NCBI GenBank assembly: GCA_964410125.1
Contig: CAYPGQ010000129.1
Location: 1-12,071, forward strand
Source of the DNA: G020348385 sp964410125
GTDB lineage: Bacteria > Acidobacteriota > Aminicenantia > Aminicenantales > Aminicenantaceae
DNA length: 12,071 nt
Direction of reading: 5' to 3'
Positions within the stretch are counted from its first letter, which is position 1; each line of letters starts with the position of its first letter. Shown here piece after piece: positions 1 to 4,995 of this stretch. A program made the translations under genes and the position numbers. The notes below the pieces were generated by a model that ran no database searches, was not told where the DNA came from, and saw only the letters and a list, made by a program, of their open reading frames with translations.

Positions 1-43
1 TGTGTTCATTTTTCTCACCTTTGGAATATTTTCTATTATAATA

Positions 44-66
44 TTATATACAAAGATTGTATATAA
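44..66. repeat. Perfect 10-bp-arm palindrome upstream of the PAS-LuxR gene
   Basis: TTATATACAA and TTGTATATAA are perfect inverted arms separated by a 3-base loop (AGA). The palindrome ends 16 bases before the candidate -35 of the downstream regulator gene. It could be an operator, for example for the LuxR-type dimer encoded next to it, or the remains of a terminator from an upstream gene outside the window. No U-run follows on the plus strand and the arms are AT-only apart from one C/G pair, so an operator is slightly more likely than a terminator. The role is inferred. Confidence 0.45.
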
Positions 67-82
67 ATAAAGCATCGTTGTC

Positions 83-111
83 TTGACTAAATTATCTGCA
101 ATTGGTTAGAT
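83..111 (+). promoter_or_regulatory. Candidate sigma70 promoter of the PAS-LuxR gene
   Basis: TTGACT (83-88) is five of six to the -35 consensus. A 17-base spacer leads to TTAGAT (106-111), which matches only three of six -10 positions. Transcription would begin near base 118, giving a leader of about 27 bases. The weak -10 suggests either activator dependence or a chance match. Confidence 0.35.
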
Positions 112-123
112 TGGGGAAGAGAT

Positions 124-140
124 AAGCCATTTTAAGGCTT
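124..140 (+). promoter_or_regulatory. Small hairpin covering the only ribosome-site-like bases of the PAS-LuxR gene
   Basis: AAGCC (124-128) pairs with GGCTT (136-140) across a 7-base loop. The only purine-rich stretch at the right distance from the ATG at 145 is AAGG (134-137), and half of it lies in the 3' arm. If the hairpin forms in the mRNA it would limit ribosome access. The stem has only 5 bp, so this is tentative. Confidence 0.3.
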
Positions 141-144
141 CCCG

Positions 145-1509
145 ATGAAAGATAAGGACAAGACGAAAAAACAGCTTTTGGAAGAATTGACTCAGCTGCG
201 CCATCGCCTTTCAGAATTAGAAGAAGTGCAGAAACAACCACAGGAGGAACAAATTCCTGCCGGGATTGATCTGGGGATTTTGGAGCATGCCATAGCTTCA
301 TCCATCAGCGGCATCGGGATCACGGACATGACAGGGAAACTGATATATGTCAACGACAAGATCGTGGAAATGTGGGGGTATGAGAGCAAAGAAGAGATCC
401 TTGGACGTTATCTGCCAGAATTCTGGGAGGGAGAAGGGGTTCTTGAAACGATCGAAACGCTAAAGAAAAAGGGGGCACGAATAGGGGAGGATATCGGGAA
501 AAAGAAGGATGGCTCCTTGTTTTATGTGGACTATATGACAAGTGTAATCAGAGATAGGTCGGGCCAACCAAAGTACATGTTCGGTTCTTTTGTGGACAAC
601 ACGAGGCGGAAACAGATCGAGGAGGACCTCAAAAAAGCGCGCGCTAAGCTGGAGCACAAGGTGAATGAACGCACCACAGAGCTAACCAAAGCAATGGAAA
701 AGCTGAGATGTATTTTGGATTCCTCTCCGCATTCCATAACCGTCACGGATGCAGAGGCCATCATCACAGATTGCAACCAGGCAACGCTGGACAACTTGGG
801 ATATTCCAAAAAGGAGGAACTGTTAGGGAAAAGTGCCCTTGATACAATTTCTGAAAAAGACCATCAAAAGGCTGTGAAGAATTTGAACATAGCCATCGAA
901 AAAGGCTCTATTCATAATATTGAATATGAAATCAAAAGAAAAGATGGGCATACATTTCCCGCTAATCTCTCTGCTAGTGTTATCAAGGATACCTCAGGGG
1001 AGATGCGAGGTTTTGTTGCCATGGCCCAGGATATAACGATACGAAAGCAGGCAGAGAGGGCTTTGAAGGAATCGGAGGCGAAACTGAGAGAACAGAAATT
1101 GGCCTTAGAACAGAAAAACATCGCTCTCAGAGAGATTATCGCTCAGATCGAAATTGAAAAGCGAAAAATAAAGGATGATATCGCGGCGAATGCGTCGACG
1201 ATTTTATCTCCCATTTTGGATAAACTCAAAGCAGACAAATCGACTGAGAAATATATCGACTTGCTGAGACATCACATCGAGGAATTGACCTCTTCGCTCG
1301 GGGCAAGGTTAAGAGACATCGGGGCAAAACTCACGGCACGGGAGGTCGAAATCTGCAACATGATCAAAGGCGGTCTATCGAATAAAGATATTTCTCATCT
1401 TTTGAGCATATCGAACCAGACAGTCGAGGAGCACCGCAAAAATATCAGGAAGAAGCTCGACCTGACAAACAAAGGGATCAATCTGACATCTTATCTCCGG
1501 GGATTCTGA
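145..1509 (+). CDS. PAS-PAS LuxR-type transcriptional regulator
   Basis: A 454-residue cytoplasmic sensor-regulator. Residues 5-30 are charged and coiled-coil-like. A first PAS domain spans about 45-155 (ITDMTGKLIYVN start, closing at GSFVDNTRRKQ) and a second about 187-300 (closing at MAQDITIRKQAE). A long helix linker follows (about 155-185 and 305-345). A LuxR/GerE helix-turn-helix closes the protein at about 392-454: LTAREVEICNMIKGGLSNKDI, then ISNQTVEEHRKNIRKKL. There is no signal peptide, membrane segment, histidine kinase or receiver domain, so ligand sensing by PAS would act directly on DNA binding. PAS cofactor residues cannot be assigned by eye. The start has a poor ribosome site (AAGG, 134-137). 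No obvious partner gene lies next to it; the following gene is convergent. The family call is firm, the ligand and targets unknown. Confidence 0.9.
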   Translation: MKDKDKTKKQLLEELTQLRHRLSELEEVQKQPQEEQIPAGIDLGILEHAIASSISGIGITDMTGKLIYVNDKIVEMWGYESKEEILGRYLPEFWEGEGVLETIETLKKKGARIGEDIGKKKDGSLFYVDYMTSVIRDRSGQPKYMFGSFVDNTRRKQIEEDLKKARAKLEHKVNERTTELTKAMEKLRCILDSSPHSITVTDAEAIITDCNQATLDNLGYSKKEELLGKSALDTISEKDHQKAVKNLNIAIEKGSIHNIEYEIKRKDGHTFPANLSASVIKDTSGEMRGFVAMAQDITIRKQAERALKESEAKLREQKLALEQKNIALREIIAQIEIEKRKIKDDIAANASTILSPILDKLKADKSTEKYIDLLRHHIEELTSSLGARLRDIGAKLTAREVEICNMIKGGLSNKDISHLLSISNQTVEEHRKNIRKKLDLTNKGINLTSYLRGF

Positions 1510-1526
1510 TTTTTTGCCACCCCCTT

Positions 1527-1549
1527 ATTGGGTATTTAGTATACCCAAT
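1527..1549. repeat. 9-bp-arm palindrome just after the PAS-LuxR gene
   Basis: ATTGGGTAT and ATACCCAAT form a perfect stem with a 5-base loop (TTAGT), 18 bases after the stop codon of the PAS-LuxR gene. As RNA it could stop transcription, but only three T residues follow it, so it would be a poor intrinsic terminator. It may instead be a protein-binding palindrome. Confidence 0.4.
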
Positions 1550-1621
1550 TTATCCCCATTAGGAGTCGGGTGAAATATTTATTCTTCTTGTATATTTGAG
1601 CGCACTAAGTAGATTGTTGAG

Positions 1622-1686
1622 TTTGGTTCCCGGGGGAGGGGGTGCCGGCTGTGTCAGCAAAAGGGGGGTTGATGATGGGAACCAAA
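1622..1686. repeat. 10-bp inverted repeat enclosing a G-rich core
   Basis: TTTGGTTCCC (1622-1631) and GGGAACCAAA (1677-1686) are perfect inverted arms. The 45 bases between them contain G-runs of 4 to 6 on the plus strand and a small internal hairpin GCTG-TGT-CAGC (1648-1658). The shape resembles a structured RNA, but I match it to no family I know. Confidence 0.4.
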
Positions 1687-1708
1687 AAGGTGGGGGTTCT
1701 CCCCAGCC
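1684..1708 (-). terminator. Intrinsic terminator-like hairpin on the minus strand
   Basis: Read on the minus strand, GG, a bulged C and TGGGG pair with CCCCACC around the loop AGAAC, and five T residues follow directly. This is a GC-rich 7-bp stem with a U-run, in the orientation of the sat-cysC operon. It lies about 125 bases beyond the cysC stop, so it may be a second stop for that operon, or the end of a roughly 39-base RNA started from the promoter-like pair at 1729-1756. Confidence 0.5.
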
Positions 1709-1728
1709 GGCTCAGAAGAACCATCTTC

Positions 1729-1756
1729 ATTGTATACGATATAAAATCCTTGTCAA
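1729..1756 (-). promoter_or_regulatory. Minus-strand sigma70-like promoter inside the convergent gap
   Basis: On the minus strand, TTGACA (1756-1751) is followed by 16 bases and TACAAT (1734-1729), five of six to the -10 consensus. The predicted start is near the G at 1722, the first base of GGTTCT, which can pair with AGAACC (1700-1695). No minus-strand gene follows, so it would produce a short RNA or antisense to the 3' end of the PAS-LuxR gene. AT-rich DNA yields chance promoters, hence moderate confidence. Confidence 0.4.
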
Positions 1757-1796
1757 GTATAAATTATAAAATTTAAGGAATTCTTTTGATTTCGAG

Positions 1797-1825
1797 AAAA
1801 AAATAGCCGACTGTGCAGCGTTCGG
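1797..1825 (-). terminator. Candidate terminator after cysC
   Basis: Starting 9 bases beyond the cysC stop on the minus strand, CCGA pairs with TCGG around an interior that can add CT/AG pairs, and after CTA comes a run of seven T residues. The stem is short and bulged but the U-run is good and the position is right. Confidence 0.45.
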
Positions 1826-1834
1826 TTTATATCT

Positions 1835-2449
1835 TTACACTTTTTTTATGATATTCTTTCCTTCTAGGTAGCCAATAACCATATCTTTGCTCTCTTCTAG
1901 ATCCAGTGCGTCGGTGTCGATGATGAGTTCTGGATTTAGCGGTTCTTCATAGGGAGCATCGATTCCTGTGAATTCCTTGATCTCGCCGGCACGGGCTTTT
2001 TTGTACAGACCTTTTGGATCGCGCTTTTCTGCTTCGGGAAGAGATACTTTCATGAACACTTCGATGAATTCTCCCTCTTCCAGGAGATGGCGGTTGTTAT
2101 CGCGGTCTTTGCGGTAGGGGGATATGAAGGCGGTCATGGTTACCAGGCCTGCATCGGCAAACAGTTTGGCGACTTCTCCGATACGGCGGATGTTCTCCTC
2201 GCGGTCTTCCGGGGAAAAACCCAAATTTTTGTTCAGGCCGTGGCGGACGTTGTCTCCATCCAGGACAAAACTGAGATGACCTCTCCTGAATATTTCTTCC
2301 TCGATGGCATGGGCGATTGTGGATTTCCCCGAACCGGAAAGCCCAGTAAACCAGATGACTACGCCTCTCTGATCGAGGAGTTTTTCCCGGTCCTGCTTGT
2401 TCAAGGCTCCTTCATGCCAGGTTATATTTGTCGCTTTTTGAATTGTCAT
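1835..2449 (-). CDS. cysC: Adenylyl-sulfate (APS) kinase
   Basis: A 204-residue cytoplasmic kinase, the normal length for stand-alone CysC. It transfers the gamma-phosphate of ATP to adenosine 5'-phosphosulfate to give PAPS. The P-loop GLSGSGKST is at 36-44. LDGDNVRHGL at 63-72 forms the APS-binding region, and FISPYR at 108-113 carries the serine (S110) that is phosphorylated in some relatives. KARAGEIKEFTGIDAPYE at 151-168 is the conserved closing element. The start is supported by GGAG seven bases before the ATG. It follows sat by 22 bases on the same strand, so the two surely share a transcript. All catalytic motifs are intact. PAPS can feed sulfate assimilation or sulfotransferases; neither PAPS reductase nor sulfotransferase is in this window. 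Confidence 0.95.
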   Translation of the reverse strand: MTIQKATNITWHEGALNKQDREKLLDQRGVVIWFTGLSGSGKSTIAHAIEEEIFRRGHLSFVLDGDNVRHGLNKNLGFSPEDREENIRRIGEVAKLFADAGLVTMTAFISPYRKDRDNNRHLLEEGEFIEVFMKVSLPEAEKRDPKGLYKKARAGEIKEFTGIDAPYEEPLNPELIIDTDALDLEESKDMVIGYLEGKNIIKKV

Positions 2450-2471
2450 TTTTCTTCTCCGTTTGAGGTAA

Positions 2472-3650
2472 TTATCCGCTATTCAGGCTTTTGTAATAGT
2501 CCATCAGGATATGGGCTACTTCAGGCCGGCTGTACTCTTTGGGGGGCATCTGGCCCTCGGCCAGCATTTGTCGGAGCTGGGTTCCGCTTATAAGCACCCT
2601 GTCATCCTTGCCGTGCGGGCAGGTTTTCATGGATGCCATGCCGTCGCATTTGTGGCACCAAAAGGTCCAGTCGATTTTCAAAGGCTTCAGGTGCAATTCC
2701 CCTTCGTCTAGTTCTTCGAAAATCTCTTGGGCATCGAACGGGCCGTAATAATTACCCACGCCCGCATGGTCGCGGCCGACGATCAGATGGCTGCAACCGT
2801 AATTCTGGCGGAATATAGCGTGCAGGATAGCTTCCCTCGGGCCCCCATACCGCATCTCCATCGGGTAAACTTTGAGGACAACGCGGTCTTTGGGGTAGTA
2901 ATTTTCCATCAAGACCTCGTAACATTTCATCCGTATGCCGGCCGGGATGTCGTCAGCTTTCAGTTTTCCCACCAAGGGATGGATCAGGATGCCGTCGCAT
3001 ACTTCCATTGCGATCTTTGTGCAGTATTCATGGCTGCGGTGGATGGGATTTCTGGTCTGAAATCCGGCCACTGTGTCCCAACCCAAATCTGTAAAGATGC
3101 GGCGTGTTTCTTCAGGCCGTCCGAAATAATCACCGAATTGTCCAGGATAGGGGCCTTCGCTGAATGCTTTTACCGGGCCAGCGAGTATCATCTCTTTCTG
3201 CGCGTAGACTTTGGCCACACCGGGGTGGGCATCGTCATCGGTGCGGAAGACGTTTTGGGCTTCGTGTTTTTTATCGTAGCCGAATTTTTCAGTGACGGTC
3301 ATGCTTCCCATCAGTTCGCCACTCTCATCATCCACGAGGACCACTTCCGATCCGATCTCGAAGGAATCGGCTTCTTCTTTTGTGACAGAAACAGTGATCG
3401 GGATGGGCCAGAGCGTTCCATCGGCCATGTGCATGTTTTCAACGACACCGATGTAATCCTCTTTTCCCATGAATCCTTCCAGAGGGCTGAAGGCACCCAT
3501 GGCCATCATGATCAGGTCCGATGTTTCACGTGATGTTAGGCGTACAACGGGAAGCTTTTTCGCTTTTTCCTTTTCCTGCGCCAGTTCTTCTCCTTCTAGA
3601 ATTAACGGTTTCAAACGACCACCATGCGGTGGCACTAATTCCAACGACAT
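2472..3650 (-). CDS. sat: Sulfate adenylyltransferase (ATP sulfurylase), homo-oligomeric type
   Basis: This 392-residue enzyme makes adenosine 5'-phosphosulfate and pyrophosphate from ATP and sulfate, the first step of sulfate activation. Active-site motifs are complete: QTRNPIHRSHEY at 198-209 (ATP phosphate binding), GRDHAGVG at 292-299 and ISGTQLR at 354-360. C332, C335, C344 and H346 match the Cys-Cys-Cys-His zinc site of the archaeal/thermophile type, so it is unrelated to the CysDN heterodimer. There is no fused kinase domain; that activity comes from cysC 22 bases downstream. The start at 3650 is chosen because AGGAGG lies four bases before it. An upstream in-frame ATG would add 19 residues translated from the 12-base tandem repeat and is rejected. 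The RHH gene upstream, on the same strand, probably supplies promoter and control. The enzyme is reversible; without aprAB or dsr genes in view, direction and metabolism cannot be decided. Confidence 0.96.
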   Translation of the reverse strand: MSLELVPPHGGRLKPLILEGEELAQEKEKAKKLPVVRLTSRETSDLIMMAMGAFSPLEGFMGKEDYIGVVENMHMADGTLWPIPITVSVTKEEADSFEIGSEVVLVDDESGELMGSMTVTEKFGYDKKHEAQNVFRTDDDAHPGVAKVYAQKEMILAGPVKAFSEGPYPGQFGDYFGRPEETRRIFTDLGWDTVAGFQTRNPIHRSHEYCTKIAMEVCDGILIHPLVGKLKADDIPAGIRMKCYEVLMENYYPKDRVVLKVYPMEMRYGGPREAILHAIFRQNYGCSHLIVGRDHAGVGNYYGPFDAQEIFEELDEGELHLKPLKIDWTFWCHKCDGMASMKTCPHGKDDRVLISGTQLRQMLAEGQMPPKEYSRPEVAHILMDYYKSLNSG

Positions 3651-3664
3651 ATCTCCTCCTTTTT

Positions 3665-3688
3665 TATAATTGGGGATATAATTGGGGA
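3665..3688. repeat. Tandem duplication of a 12-base unit
   Basis: TATAATTGGGGA occurs twice in perfect tandem (3665-3676 and 3677-3688). The second copy runs into the left arm of the large inverted repeat (TTGGGGACAGG), so the duplicated unit includes the tip of that element. This looks like slippage or a target-side duplication linked to insertion of the hairpin element, within the sat 5' leader. Confidence 0.6.
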
Positions 3689-3754
3689 CAGGATACTCTT
3701 TTACCAATTAATTCCTTTCTTTTGGAATTAAGTGAAAGAGTATCCTGTCCCCAA
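3682..3754. mobile_element. REP/MITE-like hairpin element, GGGGACAG type
   Basis: TTGGGGACAGGATACTCTTT (3682-3701) and its exact reverse complement (3735-3754) are 20-bp perfect arms. Inside, TTAATTCC and GGAATTAA add eight more pairs around a short T-rich loop. Long imperfect hairpins with GGGGACAG ends are familiar to me as dispersed palindromes in many bacterial genomes, where IS200-like Y1 (REP-associated tyrosine) transposases are thought to move them. No transposase gene is present, so this would be a non-autonomous copy. It lies wholly between the RHH gene and sat, in their shared transcript, where it could fold and affect read-through or mRNA stability. The inverted repeat is certain, its class inferred. 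Confidence 0.6.
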
Positions 3755-3761
3755 ATTGAAT

Positions 3762-4022
3762 TCATTTTTCTAGGTATCCGAGAGATTTGAGGCGTTTTCG
3801 GATGGCTTCGATCTCGTCTTTACTCAGGCTTGCATCTTCCAGCTTTTTGGGGATGTCGGCTTCAGATGATGTGGAAACCAAATCCCTGAGCACATACACG
3901 ATAAAGTCCGTGACCGAGTTGAACCCGCTTCCCGCAACGATCTTGGCGATGCGGTTGTATAGAGGGCCTGGGATCTTGATGGTCACTTTGCTGTCTGCCG
4001 GTTTCTCTCTGTCGACACTCAT
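3762..4022 (-). CDS. Ribbon-helix-helix (CopG/Arc-like) regulator upstream of sat
   Basis: An 86-residue protein. Residues 12-50 show the RHH plan: strand KVTIKIP (12-18), helix LYNRIAKIVAGSGF (21-34), then SVTDFIVYVLRDLVS (36-50). RHH dimers bind DNA through the paired strand, here with basic residues at K12 and K16. The tail (66-86) is a charged helix ending in LKSLGYLEK, probably for partner contact or oligomerisation. The start is supported by AGGAG six bases before the ATG. It is first in line with sat and cysC, 111 bases upstream of sat. An 18-base near-palindrome overlaps its own predicted start site and ribosome site, so autorepression and control of sulfate activation are the natural inference. 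An antitoxin role is possible for this fold, but no toxin gene lies beside it. Confidence 0.75.
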   Translation of the reverse strand: MSVDREKPADSKVTIKIPGPLYNRIAKIVAGSGFNSVTDFIVYVLRDLVSTSSEADIPKKLEDASLSKDEIEAIRKRLKSLGYLEK

Positions 4023-4025
4023 ATA

Positions 4026-4043
4026 ACACTCCTATAAGAGTGT
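4026..4043. promoter_or_regulatory. Candidate RHH operator: 18-base near-palindrome
   Basis: ACACTC and GAGTGT are perfect outer arms around CTATAA, whose middle TATA is also self-complementary, so 16 of 18 positions fit a palindrome. It covers the predicted transcription start (about 4038) and the AGGAG ribosome site of the RHH gene. A regulator bound here would block its own promoter, the usual autoregulation of RHH proteins. Binding itself is inferred. Confidence 0.5.
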
Positions 4044-4044
4044 A

Positions 4045-4074
4045 ATCATATAGGTTGTAATCCGCCCCTGTCAA
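4045..4074 (-). promoter_or_regulatory. Sigma70-like promoter of the RHH-sat-cysC operon
   Basis: On the minus strand a perfect TTGACA (4074-4069) is followed by 18 bases and TATGAT (4050-4045), five of six to the -10 consensus. The predicted start near 4038 gives a leader of about 15 bases to the ATG at 4022. I saw no comparable pair directly in front of sat, so this is probably the operon promoter. Confidence 0.6.
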
Positions 4075-4239
4075 GAAAAAATTTGTGAACTTTTGTCTGA
4101 CAAGAGATTTGCAGAGGTGTCTGGGCAAGTTTTTTTGGCTAAATTGTCTATTTATTTTTTCAGAGGAATGTGAAAAAATTGTGAAGTAAGAAGAAATTAC
4201 GCCAATGGACGATGCCGTTTGCTGTTTTGGAGGAAAATC

Positions 4240-4995
4240 ATGAAAACAATTAAAATGGAGGACATGAACTGGCCTGACATTCAAAACGCCTTCGACGAAG
4301 GTTTCACAACGGTTGTGGTGGGCGTCGGCTCGATCGAGCAGCATGGTCCCCACCTTCCGACCAAAACCGATACCATGATCGGGGATATGTTTGCTCTTCG
4401 GTTTGCGTTGGAATGGGGAAAGGCTTTGCAGGCCAGGACCATCCCAGTGGGTTGTTCGGAACACCACCTGGCCTTTCCCGGGACCATATCCATCAAGGCT
4501 TCTTCATTAAAGGCAATCATCGCCGATTACACGGAGAGCCTTGCCAAACACGGCTTTAAAACGATTATCTACCTGCCCTCTCATGGAGGGAATTTTGCAG
4601 CCGTAAAAGAAGCCATCCAAGAACAGCAGGCAAAATTTCCTGAGCTTAAAATCGTCGGATACACAGATCTGATGGGATTGATGGGTTGCCTGTTCGAGGT
4701 GTCTGCAGAGTTCGGGATCACACAGGATGAGGCCGGAGCACATGCCGGCGAAAATGAAACCTCCCTGATTTTGGCCTTTGCCGACCAATTGGTGAGAGAA
4801 GACCGGTTCGGCCCGGGTTATCTCGGGCCTTTGGGTGAAAAGGAAGTTAAAAAAATCATACAAGATGGAATGCCTGCATTGTCGGAAATCGGTGTTTTGG
4901 GAGATCCGACCAAAGCTTCTGCTGAGAAAGGTGCTGTTTATTTGGAGAAAACCGTCGAGTTTCTGATCAAAGAAATCAAAAAACAACTGGAATAG
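4240..4995 (+). CDS. Creatininase-family amidohydrolase
   Basis: This 251-residue cytoplasmic metal-dependent hydrolase belongs to the creatininase fold. VGSIEQHGPHLPTKTD (29-44) carries the metal ligands E33, H35 and D44. SEHHLAFPGTISI (73-85), SHGGN (114-118) and HAGENETS (168-175) are the other family motifs. In true creatininase the residue after the SHGG-like histidine supplies a second metal ligand (H-x-E); here it is HGG, as in the wider family that includes the mycofactocin peptidase MftE and FAPy deformylases, so creatinine is unlikely to be the substrate. The start at 4240 is preferred to an in-frame ATG at 4219 because GGAGGA lies five bases before it. No mycofactocin or flavin-biosynthesis gene is nearby. 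It has no signal peptide. Its last 20 bases overlap the M1 peptidase gene on the other strand. Exact substrate unknown. Confidence 0.88.
   Translation: MKTIKMEDMNWPDIQNAFDEGFTTVVVGVGSIEQHGPHLPTKTDTMIGDMFALRFALEWGKALQARTIPVGCSEHHLAFPGTISIKASSLKAIIADYTESLAKHGFKTIIYLPSHGGNFAAVKEAIQEQQAKFPELKIVGYTDLMGLMGCLFEVSAEFGITQDEAGAHAGENETSLILAFADQLVREDRFGPGYLGPLGEKEVKKIIQDGMPALSEIGVLGDPTKASAEKGAVYLEKTVEFLIKEIKKQLE

Larger units (their letters stand above)
1510..1834. other. Structured 325-base gap between convergent genes
   Basis: No credible protein gene lies here; the reading frames are short and unconvincing. The gap is dense in inverted repeats: 9-bp arms at 1527-1549, 10-bp arms at 1622-1686, GGTTCT/AGAACC at 1695-1722 and a repeated GCCGGCT (1644-1650 and 1706-1712). 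A GC-rich core (about 1622-1722) sits between AT-rich flanks. Two minus-strand terminator-like hairpins and one minus-strand promoter-like pair are described separately. On balance it holds transcription stop signals for both neighbours and perhaps a short RNA. Confidence 0.6.

Noticed and set aside
2087..2593. 168-residue open frame on the plus strand opposite cysC and the sat 3' end
   Set aside because: Antisense shadow of two well-conserved enzymes; composition is unlike a real protein.
2727..3533. 268-residue open frame on the plus strand
   Set aside because: It lies wholly opposite sat, has no recognisable motif or ribosome site, and sat is unambiguous in the other strand.
3651..3707. 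19-residue N-terminal extension of sat
   Set aside because: It is translated from the 12-base tandem repeat and hairpin edge, while AGGAGG sits correctly before the ATG at 3650 and the protein begins normally there.
3665..3754. CRISPR-like or riboswitch reading of the repeats before sat
   Set aside because: There are only two abutting 12-base units and one inverted repeat, without spacers; no known ligand-binding consensus is recognisable. A mobile hairpin fits better.
3762..4022. RHH protein as antitoxin of a toxin-antitoxin pair
   Set aside because: No toxin-sized gene overlaps or adjoins it; the downstream neighbour is sat. The fold alone is not enough.
4093..4103. TTGTC-T-GACAA palindrome between the RHH promoter and the creatininase gene
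   Set aside because: Only 5-bp arms, not placed on a recognisable promoter; chance occurrence cannot be excluded.
3862..4467. 201-residue open frame on the minus strand
   Set aside because: It spans the RHH gene in another frame, its promoter and the 5' part of the creatininase gene; all three are better supported.
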